In this document: positions 1 through 5,559 of the stretch, piece by piece
Layout: every line of letters begins with the position of its first letter
Position numbering within the stretch: the first letter of the stretch is position 1
Assembly (NCBI GenBank): GCA_030039895.1
Contig: JASHUR010000093.1
Coordinates: forward strand, 1-5,783
Source of the DNA: Acidobacteriaceae bacterium
Lineage (GTDB): Bacteria > Acidobacteriota > Terriglobia > Terriglobales > Acidobacteriaceae
DNA length: 5,783 nucleotides
Direction: 5' to 3'
The notes under the pieces: model-generated
The model's input: only the letters and a program-made list of their open reading frames with translations
Database searches by the model: none
What the model was told of the DNA's origin: nothing
Program-made: the position numbers and the translations under genes

Positions 1-1670
1 TCCTTCAAGTGCGTTACATCCTGACGCGCAAACCATGACCGGAGGTTTTCGCCGTGGCCACGGTCTGCTAGATAGCCGCGCAGCAGCCGCTCGATGGCCG
101 CCGGGACCTCGGTTGCAGCAGCACGGTATCCGGTAGGGCGGGCGAACCCTGCGTGCTCACCCAGAGCCCCACCGAGCGAAAAGTTGAAGGCATCGACCAT
201 CTCGTCGTTGTCCTTGACCTTCTTGCCTTCGAGGCCGATATCAGCGATCCAGGCCTGTCCGCAGTTGTTGGGGCAGCCTGTGACATGCAGACGAATCTGC
301 TGGTCGAAACCGGGAAGGCGCTCCTCCATCTCCTCGACGAGCCAGCGCGCAAAGCCCTTGGTCTCGCTGATGGCCAGCTTGCAGAACTCGGTGCCCGTGC
401 AGGCCACCGTGCCGCGCCAGAATTCGGTTCCCTCGACACGCAGCCCGATCTTGTGCAGCTCATCAACAAGCTCGCGGGCATCCTCCGTACGGATGTTCAC
501 GAAGATGAGGTTCTGCATCACGGTTGTGCGCAGTTCGCCGCCGTTAACGCCATAACGGTCGGCCAGTTCAGCCGCCGCGGCAAGCTGATCGCCGCTGATA
601 CGACCGCGAAGCACGGATGCGCCGACGTAACTTAGACCCGGCTGCTTTTGCGCGTGGACGCCGGCATGATCGCGCAGTCCGTCGGGCGGAAGCTGCTCTT
701 CCGGAGCGGGGTCGAAGCGGTATCCGAGACGTGATTCCACTTCTTCAAGGAAGCTTTTCGCCGTCCAGCCCTCGCGTAGGAAGAGATACTTCATGCGAGC
801 GCGATCGCGGTTCTCGCGCAGCCCCTGCTGATCGCGGAAGATTTCGGCGATGACACGGGCGACGTCCAGCACCTGAGCCGGGCGGACAAAAGCATCGAGC
901 TTCACCGCAAGATGCGGCTCCTTGGAGAGACCGCCGCCGACACGAACAGCGTAGCCGATCTCGTCTCCGCGATGGACCGCCGTGAAGGCGACGTCATTGA
1001 TCTCCGGGTAGCAGCACCAGCTTGCGCAGCCGGTGGCGCAAATTTTGAACTTGCGCGGCAGATTAATGAAGTCGTTGTTACCGACGAGCGCGCCGGCAAT
1101 TTCGCGCGCGACGTGGGATGCGTCCGCGATCTCCTCGGCGTCGATACCGGCCAGAGGGCATCCTGTCACGTTGCGAACAACATCGCCGCAGGCGCCGCGG
1201 GGCGAGAGACCGACGGCGTCGAGGGCGTCGACGATTTCGGGAAGCGACTCTATCGTAAGCCAGTGGAGCTGGATGTTCTGCCGGGTCGTGATGTCGGCGA
1301 GGTTGCGCCCGTGTTTCTTGGCGATGTCTGCGATCACCCGCAACTGCGTGGAGGTAAGGAAACCGTTGGGCATGGCGATGCGCATCATGAAGAACTCAGA
1401 CGCAAGGCCTTCGCCGCCCTTGCCGCCGACCGCGCCCACCCCGTCGCCCTGCGTATAGACACCCCACCACTTGAAGTAGGCCCCGGCCCACTCAGGCAGC
1501 ACGCTGGCGCGGCCTTCGCGCGCAAATCGGCGTACCTCATCGAAGGCCTCCCATGGATTGCGCTCGCGCTTGAGACGCTCCATCTTCTGCGCCTTCGTCT
1601 CCTTTGCGAGAGTGGCGGCAGTTGAGGCTCCGGGCGCCGCATTCTCTGCGGATAGAACTGTGTCAGTCAT
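1..1670 (-). CDS. nirA: Siroheme-dependent sulfite/nitrite reductase, NirA family (partial, C-terminus beyond window)
   Basis: Ferredoxin-type assimilatory reductase: six-electron reduction of sulfite to sulfide or nitrite to ammonium in the cytoplasm, using siroheme coupled to a [4Fe-4S] cluster. The frame is open from the ATG at 1670 to the window edge (556 complete codons). First half: TTRQNIQLHW at residues 128-137, then a cysteine-rich CATGCASWCCYPEIND at 211-226, typical of the first siroheme-binding repeat. Second half: the cluster ligands in the family pattern C-x5-C ... C-x3-C, namely C424 and C430 (ACTGTEFC) and C466 and C470 (TGCPNNCGQ). The N-terminal 30 or so residues are Ala/Thr/Lys-rich and low in information. 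The ribosome site is weak (GAGAGA just before ATG). No sequence motif here separates sulfite from nitrite as substrate; the cysteine-rich leader upstream favours sulfite. Family assignment is strong, substrate uncertain. The symbol is the family name. Confidence 0.93.
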   Translation of the reverse strand, partial: MTDTVLSAENAAPGASTAATLAKETKAQKMERLKRERNPWEAFDEVRRFAREGRASVLPEWAGAYFKWWGVYTQGDGVGAVGGKGGEGLASEFFMMRIAMPNGFLTSTQLRVIADIAKKHGRNLADITTRQNIQLHWLTIESLPEIVDALDAVGLSPRGACGDVVRNVTGCPLAGIDAEEIADASHVAREIAGALVGNNDFINLPRKFKICATGCASWCCYPEINDVAFTAVHRGDEIGYAVRVGGGLSKEPHLAVKLDAFVRPAQVLDVARVIAEIFRDQQGLRENRDRARMKYLFLREGWTAKSFLEEVESRLGYRFDPAPEEQLPPDGLRDHAGVHAQKQPGLSYVGASVLRGRISGDQLAAAAELADRYGVNGGELRTTVMQNLIFVNIRTEDARELVDELHKIGLRVEGTEFWRGTVACTGTEFCKLAISETKGFARWLVEEMEERLPGFDQQIRLHVTGCPNNCGQAWIADIGLEGKKVKDNDEMVDAFNFSLGGALGEHAGFARPTGYRAAATEVPAAIERLLRGYLADRGHGENLRSWFARQDVTHLK

Positions 1671-1722
1671 GTCTCTCTCAATATCCGAACGAACATTTAT
1701 GGTGATGACAGATATAGGTAGA

Positions 1723-1753
1723 AATAAAAATCCCACCAGCTACTGGTGGGATT
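1723..1753 (-). terminator. Rho-independent terminator in the reductase leader (attenuator)
   Basis: Read on the minus strand, the 11-nt arm AATCCCACCAG (1753-1743), loop TAG (1742-1740) and perfectly complementary arm CTGGTGGGATT (1739-1729) form an uninterrupted 11-bp stem. The second arm runs into a T-tract (TTTTTATTT, about 1731-1723). It points toward the reductase and ends about 55 nt before its ATG. No minus-strand gene other than the leader ORF precedes it, so it would stop transcription before the reductase. On the plus strand the hairpin is followed by TCGAG, not T, so it is directional. Confidence 0.82.
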
Positions 1754-1809
1754 CGAGTCGGCGGGCGCTGCGGATAGACGTCAACAACAGCGAGTCCGGC
1801 TCGAAGCCG
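1749..1809 (-). promoter_or_regulatory. Alternative-pairing region of a candidate cysteine attenuator
   Basis: Minus-strand RNA can fold in exclusive ways. (a) Protector hairpin: CGGCT (1809-1805), loop TCG, AGCCG (1801-1797), lying between the two Cys codon clusters. (b) Antiterminator: GGCTTCGAGCCGG (1808-1796) with CCGACTCGAATCC (1761-1749), 11 of 13 positions paired, two internal mismatches. The downstream partner includes AATCC, the base of the terminator 5' arm. A ribosome stalled on the Cys triplet (1819-1811) would cover about as far as the first protector arm. That would free the second arm for the antiterminator; rapid translation would let the protector and the terminator form. A further 7-bp match, GTCGGCG (1826-1820) with CGCCGAC (1763-1757), is also possible. 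The complementarities are seen; the switching is inferred, and the antiterminator overlaps the terminator only at its base. Confidence 0.5.
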
Positions 1810-1843
1810 AACAACAACACGCCGACATGGACTGGAATTTCAT
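1781..1843 (-). CDS. Cysteine-rich leader peptide upstream of the sulfite/nitrite reductase
   Basis: A tiny ORF in the reductase leader, too short for ordinary gene calling. It has two possible in-frame starts: ATG at 1843-1841 (20 residues) and ATG at 1828-1826 (15 residues, MSACCCSASSRTRCC), ending in TGA at 1783-1781. Five of the last 12 residues are Cys, in a run of three (TGT TGT TGT) and a pair (TGT TGT) directly before the stop. A strong Shine-Dalgarno-like AAAGGAG lies at 1844-1850. It touches the first ATG and is 15 nt from the second, so spacing is non-ideal for both, and the first could instead be a leaderless start. The stop lies 27 nt before the terminator hairpin. By analogy with amino-acid leader peptides, translation rate over the Cys codons would report charged tRNA-Cys. 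No translation evidence is available, and the peptide itself probably has no function of its own. Confidence 0.62.
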   Translation of the reverse strand: MKFQSMSACCCSASSRTRCC

Positions 1844-1886
1844 CTCCTTTATCTTACCTGTCTTTGGCGTCGCAGAGCAACCGGAA

Positions 1887-1914
1887 ATTAGCGTATTGCT
1901 GGGAGGGTATTCAA
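1887..1914 (-). promoter_or_regulatory. Weak sigma70-like promoter candidate for the reductase leader transcript
   Basis: Minus strand: TTGAAT (1914-1909), 16-nt spacer, GCTAAT (1892-1887). Each hexamer matches consensus at 4 of 6. A start near 1880 would place the Cys-rich ORF about 40-50 nt into the transcript. A competing candidate is TTGCTC (1880-1875), 18-nt spacer, TAAGAT (1856-1851), which would start transcription almost on the ATG at 1843 and make the leader peptide leaderless. Neither is strong. Confidence 0.28.
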
Positions 1915-2018
1915 CAAACACGACTTAGAACTGGCCTGCACGGTGAGACGCCGGGGAGCAGCACTGGACATGTTCAGCCGGAAGAGTGAATTGAATGTTC
2001 GTTACCAGTTTTGACCGC

Positions 2019-2036
2019 AGGATTTGCAGAAATCCT
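2019..2036. repeat. Perfect 7-bp inverted repeat, possible operator or hairpin
   Basis: AGGATTT (2019-2025), loop GCAG, AAATCCT (2030-2036). Neither side is followed by a T-run, so it is not an intrinsic terminator. It sits in the non-coding stretch between the divergently read reductase leader and the small membrane-protein gene, where a regulator could act on either. The function is unknown. Confidence 0.4.
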
Positions 2037-2236
2037 TGAATTTCATGGGCCCGCCTCACCGTGACGCCCTTGCGAAACTCGAAATTGTCTCGTTCGCCAC
2101 TACCAGAGAGTCAGACGGCCTGCAATACGGTGACCGATCTGAAGGTTGCTGCGAGCGAGCATAGGCTGGGCAAAACATGTCTGACAGCAGGTCCCGCTCG
2201 TGCCCATTTAGACAAGAGTCAGGATAGGTTAGTATG

Positions 2237-2303
2237 GTGGCCTGAGTAGTAATGTGGCCTAGGTGTATTGTAGAGGCAAAATTTGACTTTGAAGACGCGG
2301 CCT
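2237..2303 (+). repeat. Short GTGGCCT direct repeats upstream of the membrane-protein gene
   Basis: GTGGCCT occurs at 2237-2243 and again at 2254-2260, exactly 17 bp apart. The flanking 17-mers match at about 12 positions. A related GCGGCCT lies at 2297-2303. The cluster lies 20-90 bp before the TTG start at 2325. It may be a repeated protein-binding site; chance cannot be excluded for such short units. Confidence 0.3.
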
Positions 2304-2324
2304 GGGACAGGGGGAGTGTAAGAG

Positions 2325-2744
2325 TTGACAGGTGAAATCGATCATTTAGTCTTCGCAACTATCATGACTTTTTTTACCGCCGGCGTCGGCGGCCTGTGCA
2401 TGGTGATCGCCTGGGCTAAGGTCATGATGGTTCCGCAGATAGAGATCTCCCGAAAATATTCGCTGGCTTTGTATATGCTCACGGTATCGGTTTGTGTAGG
2501 AACTGTAGGATCGGCCTTCGCATTTGCGTTCTTCGGAGAAACGAGAGACATACTCTGGAACCTTGCATTAGTCGTCAGCTTTGCCTGCATCGCGGTCAGC
2601 ACATTTAATGCCAGGAAGGCCTCCGGACCGGGTACACTTGCCCTGCAGATCGGCTCTGTAACCGTGTTTCTCATCGACCTCGTCTGCCTTATCGGCATAG
2701 TTTCGGCGCTTCCGGGTATGCCGCTCAACAATGGCCCATCCTGA
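2325..2744 (+). CDS. Unrecognised small membrane protein with four predicted transmembrane segments
   Basis: A 139-residue protein that I do not recognise. Hydrophobic stretches at about residues 8-31, 46-70, 76-95 and 105-128 suggest four membrane helices. They are joined by short loops: a charged one between helices 1 and 2 (about 32-45, with QIEISRK) and a basic one after helix 3 (NARKASG). There is no signal-peptide cleavage site and no catalytic motif. The start is TTG at 2325 because a strong GGGGGAG lies 8 nt upstream (2310-2316); the next ATG, at 2364, would remove the first part of helix 1. The gene stands alone on the plus strand and converges on the next gene, with 22 bp between the stops and no clear terminator. 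Codon use is less GC-biased at third positions than in the deacylase. The frame, the ribosome site and the regular helix pattern support a real gene. Confidence 0.68.
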   Translation: MTGEIDHLVFATIMTFFTAGVGGLCMVIAWAKVMMVPQIEISRKYSLALYMLTVSVCVGTVGSAFAFAFFGETRDILWNLALVVSFACIAVSTFNARKASGPGTLALQIGSVTVFLIDLVCLIGIVSALPGMPLNNGPS

Positions 2745-2766
2745 GCTGCTTATCGCTGCAACCACT

Positions 2767-3999
2767 TTAGAAAAACGTCTCGATCAGATCGATAACATCG
2801 TAGCTGGCGTTTACGATGAGCATCGTGCGCCATTTGTCGAAGGTGAGGCAGGGGTGCGATATGTCAAAACCGATCACGTCGCCGACACACACGTCGTCCT
2901 GCTCGGTTATCTGCATGTAGGCGTGCTGGTCCATCATTTTGGTGACCGTCCAATTCGTGGGAGCCTCCGTAGGCGCAGCACTGCCGGGACGGAAATGAAG
3001 TGCTGGCATGGGCAGGCCTGAGTCGAATGCGGCATCCCGTTTACCCATGGCGATGATGGCGCGTTGCGGCTCTGGACGCGACTGCACATAAGCCCATACC
3101 TGAAGTGCAGGCAACAGCCCGGAATGCATGCGCTGGGCCACAGGATTATGCACTGAAATCCGGCTTTGCGCAGCGCGATAGGCGCCGACATCGTGCGTGA
3201 GGTAGCAGCCGGGGCGAAGGATAATCTCTACCGTATCGCCAAACTTTGCCGCCGAGAACTCTTCAGCCACAACGTCGTACCATGCCGAGCCGGCTCCCGA
3301 AAGCAGCGCCGGATTGCGCCGGAAGCGGCTCTCACTGAGCAATCGTTGCATGACCGAAACGGCGCGTTGAAGAAATGCACGGATGGAAGCTTCATTCTCA
3401 AGCACGCCTTCGTACATCTCGACACCGCACAGATCGATTGCGTCACGCCATTGGTCAAGCGCCGTCAGCACTGACTCCAACTGCGCCTCATCGCGCACAC
3501 CGGTGCGTCCGCCTGTAACGCCCAGCTCCAGCAGAACGCGCAGACGCTGGCCGTGATGCCTGAAGAACGGGCCGAGTTGCTCCACGCCTTCAGCAGAATC
3601 AACCAGGCAGTAGAACTCGAACGCAGGATCATCGAGCAGCCTCGACACGATGGCCATGTTCTCGCGGCCAACGAGCTGGTTTGCCATCAGCACACGGCGG
3701 ATTCCGTGCGCGTACGCGACAGCCGTCTGGTGTGCGGTGGCCAGAGTAATTCCCCAGGCGCCCCCGGCAAGTTGCATAGCGAAGAGCTTTGGGGCCATGG
3801 TCGTTTTGCCGTGCGGGGCAAGTTTGAGCCCGTAGGCTGCAATGAACTGCCGCATCCACTCAAGGTTGTGGCCCAGCCTGTCTTCATAAAGCACCGCACA
3901 GGGCAAACTGACGTCTTCACGGAGAATGTTCCATTGCCGCGCGGCGGCCAAAGCATCTCCCGCAGCCACATATCCCAAGCCCTTGTTCAGCTCAGCCAT
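2767..3999 (-). CDS. PLP-dependent D-serine dehydratase / D-threonine aldolase-family enzyme (amino acid deaminase)
   Basis: A 410-residue fold-III PLP enzyme: an alanine-racemase-like N-terminal barrel followed by a D-serine-dehydratase-like C-terminal domain. The Schiff-base lysine is K65 in APHGKTTMAP (61-70). The metal pair is H382 and C384 in SHPCLTFDKW (381-390). His-x-Cys is the zinc-site pattern of the D-serine dehydratase branch, whereas characterised D-threonine aldolases carry His-x-Asp. The expected reaction is D-serine, or a related beta-hydroxy D-amino acid, to the keto acid plus ammonia by way of an enamine. I chose ATG at 3999 because GGAG sits 5 nt upstream and family similarity begins there; an upstream extension of the same frame into the deacylase gene is not credible. 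It is divergent from the deacylase-RidA pair with 102 bp between start codons, which suggests shared control. Family is sure; exact substrate is not. Confidence 0.9.
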   Translation of the reverse strand: MAELNKGLGYVAAGDALAAARQWNILREDVSLPCAVLYEDRLGHNLEWMRQFIAAYGLKLAPHGKTTMAPKLFAMQLAGGAWGITLATAHQTAVAYAHGIRRVLMANQLVGRENMAIVSRLLDDPAFEFYCLVDSAEGVEQLGPFFRHHGQRLRVLLELGVTGGRTGVRDEAQLESVLTALDQWRDAIDLCGVEMYEGVLENEASIRAFLQRAVSVMQRLLSESRFRRNPALLSGAGSAWYDVVAEEFSAAKFGDTVEIILRPGCYLTHDVGAYRAAQSRISVHNPVAQRMHSGLLPALQVWAYVQSRPEPQRAIIAMGKRDAAFDSGLPMPALHFRPGSAAPTEAPTNWTVTKMMDQHAYMQITEQDDVCVGDVIGFDISHPCLTFDKWRTMLIVNASYDVIDLIETFF

Positions 4000-4101
4000 C
4001 TTTTCTCCAATTTCATATGTGATGTTCGCCCCAAAACATGCCTTCTCAACCCTATACCCTTTTCTCAGCGCTGTTTCCCCTTTACCCTCTAAGAAGCAGT
4101 C
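4000..4101. promoter_or_regulatory. Divergent promoter region of the D-amino-acid module
   Basis: The 102 bp separating the two start codons must hold promoters for both directions unless transcription comes from further away. It contains a dyad, ATGTT (4022-4026), 8-nt spacer, AACAT (4035-4039), and the palindrome CATATG (4014-4019) close to the minus-strand start. I cannot pick convincing -35/-10 pairs on either strand. The location makes it the natural site for a local regulator, but no regulator gene is in the window. Confidence 0.4.
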
Positions 4102-5559
4102 ATGCTTCGTTGCGACACTCTCATCCGCAATGCAACAGTCTATGACGGCTCCGGGGCCGCGCCGGAGGCCGCGGACGTCGCCATTGGCGGCGCCAAGATT
4201 CTGGCGATCTCGCCGTCGCTCGATTGCTATGCCGTGATGACCATTGAGGCGGATGGGCTGGCGCTGGCGCCGGGATTCATTGACACGCACACGCACGATG
4301 ACACCGCGGTGCTGCGCAACCCCGCGATGCTGCCGAAGATTTCGCAGGGAGTGACGACCGTTGTCACCGGCAATTGCGGAATCTCAGCCGCGCCGGTGCG
4401 GCTCAAGGGCGAGCCGCCAGACCCAATGAATCTGCTGGGCGATGCAAGCGCATTCCGCTTTCCGACCTTTGCAGCATACGCGGCAGCCGTTGCAGAGATG
4501 AGGCCCGCTGTAAACGTTGCGGCATTGGTTGGCCACACCGCGCTCCGCAACAACAATATGGATGCGCTGGACCGCGAGGCGACTGCAGATGAGGTCGCGG
4601 GTATGCGGGTGCAGCTTGAAGAGGCCTTGCAGCACGGAGCGCTGGGGCTGAGCACAGGGCTCGCGTATCTATCTGCGAATGCTGCCACTACAGACGAGGT
4701 TGTAGCTCTCGCAGAGCCGCTTGCTGATGCGGAGGCGATCTATACAACGCATCTCCGGAGCGAGTCCGCTGCGATCTTGGACGCTTTGCAGGAGGCCTTC
4801 ACGATTGGCGGCAGGGCCCGGGTGCCGATCGTTGTGTCGCACCTGAAATGCACAGGCGTTGACAACTGGGGGCGCAGCACAGAGATCCTGACCGTTGTGG
4901 AAACGGCGCGCGCGGCACAGCCTGTCGTCTGGGACTGCTATCCGTATGCAGCCAGCTCGAGCACATTGGATCTGCGCCAGGTGGATCCGCGCGTGAAGAT
5001 CACAATTACCTGGAGCACGCCACACCCCGAGGCTGCTGGAAAATTGCTCGCGCAGATTGCTGAGGAGTGGAACATCCCGCAACTGGACGCGGCGCGGCGG
5101 CTGCAACCGGCGGGAGCCATCTATCACGGCATGGCCGAGGACGATGTACGCCGAATACTGCGGCACCCGGCGACCATGATCGGATCTGACGGCCTGCCGC
5201 TCGACCCTCACCCACATCCACGGCTGTGGGGGGCGTTTCCGCGGGTGCTGGGTTATTATAGCCGCGACGAAAGGCTGTTTCCGCTGGAAGAAGCCGTGCA
5301 CAAAATGACCGGGCTTCCTGCGCTCAACTTCAGGCTTGCGCAGCGCGGGCTGATTCGCGAAGGCTACTATGCAGATCTTGTGCTCTTCGACCCTATTGCC
5401 ATTCGTGACATGGCCACGTTTGACGACCCAGCCCAACCCGCTGCGGGTATTGACCGTGTGTGGGTCAATGGCGTTGCATCGTACTCGGCCGGAGAAGTCA
5501 CCGAAAAACGCGCCGGGCGTTATTTGCCGCGCGCCAGTACAACTGTAAGGAGCGAGTGA
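4102..5559 (+). CDS. N-acyl-D-amino-acid deacylase (D-aminoacylase), amidohydrolase superfamily
   Basis: A zinc amidohydrolase that releases free D-amino acids from N-acyl-D-amino acids. It has 485 residues, close to the 483 of the characterised Alcaligenes D-aminoacylase. The small beta-sandwich N-terminus (LIRNATVYDGSG) leads into the metal barrel. H63 and H65 are in GFIDTHTHDD, the metal-bridging cysteine C92 in TGNCGIS, H217 in TTHLRSE, H247 in VSHLKCTG, and catalytic D363 in MIGSDGLP. As I recall the Alcaligenes ligands (H67, H69, C96, H220, H250, D366), all align with a 3-4 residue shift. Y280 in DCYPY and R351 fall where that enzyme binds the substrate carboxylate. There is no signal peptide, so it is probably cytoplasmic. 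The upstream ribosome site is weak (AAGAAG, about 6 nt before ATG). The stop overlaps the next start by one base, so the two are co-transcribed. Preference for neutral, D-Glu or D-Asp substrates cannot be read by eye. Confidence 0.94.
   Translation: MLRCDTLIRNATVYDGSGAAPEAADVAIGGAKILAISPSLDCYAVMTIEADGLALAPGFIDTHTHDDTAVLRNPAMLPKISQGVTTVVTGNCGISAAPVRLKGEPPDPMNLLGDASAFRFPTFAAYAAAVAEMRPAVNVAALVGHTALRNNNMDALDREATADEVAGMRVQLEEALQHGALGLSTGLAYLSANAATTDEVVALAEPLADAEAIYTTHLRSESAAILDALQEAFTIGGRARVPIVVSHLKCTGVDNWGRSTEILTVVETARAAQPVVWDCYPYAASSSTLDLRQVDPRVKITITWSTPHPEAAGKLLAQIAEEWNIPQLDAARRLQPAGAIYHGMAEDDVRRILRHPATMIGSDGLPLDPHPHPRLWGAFPRVLGYYSRDERLFPLEEAVHKMTGLPALNFRLAQRGLIREGYYADLVLFDPIAIRDMATFDDPAQPAAGIDRVWVNGVASYSAGEVTEKRAGRYLPRASTTVRSE

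Larger units (their letters stand above)
1915..2309. other. Non-coding stretch between the reductase leader and the small membrane-protein gene
   Basis: I find no convincing gene here. Open frames of 60-100 codons on both strands have no recognisable protein character and no good ribosome site. Apart from the inverted repeat at 2019-2036 and the GTGGCCT repeats, there is only a weak plus-strand promoter-like pair, TTAGAC, 16-nt spacer, TAGTAT, at about 2209-2236. The stretch is less GC-rich than the genes on either side. Confidence 0.5.

Noticed and set aside
94..1625. Several plus-strand open frames of 140-240 codons opposite the reductase
   Set aside because: They are antisense to a clear, motif-rich reductase. 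Their translations are low-complexity Arg/Ser/Ala-rich or lack recognisable domains, as expected from strong third-position GC bias in the real gene.
1729..1753. Hairpin as a plus-strand terminator or end of an upstream gene
   Set aside because: There is no T-run after the hairpin on the plus strand and no plus-strand gene ends there. On the minus strand it precedes rather than follows a full-size gene.
1670..1914. SAM riboswitch or T-box leader for the reductase
   Set aside because: A terminator in a sulfur-gene leader suggested these. I find no T-box consensus and no obvious SAM-riboswitch core, while the Cys-rich ORF explains the layout more simply. A covariance-model search would settle it.
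2056..2358. 100-codon minus-strand open frame in the non-coding stretch, overlapping the membrane-gene start
   Set aside because: It has no good ribosome site and no hydrophobic or domain pattern, and it overlaps the better-supported plus-strand gene start.
2731..3021. Plus-strand 96-codon frame starting inside the end of the membrane-protein gene
   Set aside because: It is almost entirely antisense to the conserved C-terminal part of the PLP enzyme, including its HxC metal site, and has no recognisable features.
4000..4296. Upstream extension of the PLP enzyme frame by about 99 residues
   Set aside because: It runs through the divergent promoter region and antisense to the deacylase start, is Arg-rich without family similarity, and a well-placed ribosome site marks the ATG at 3999.
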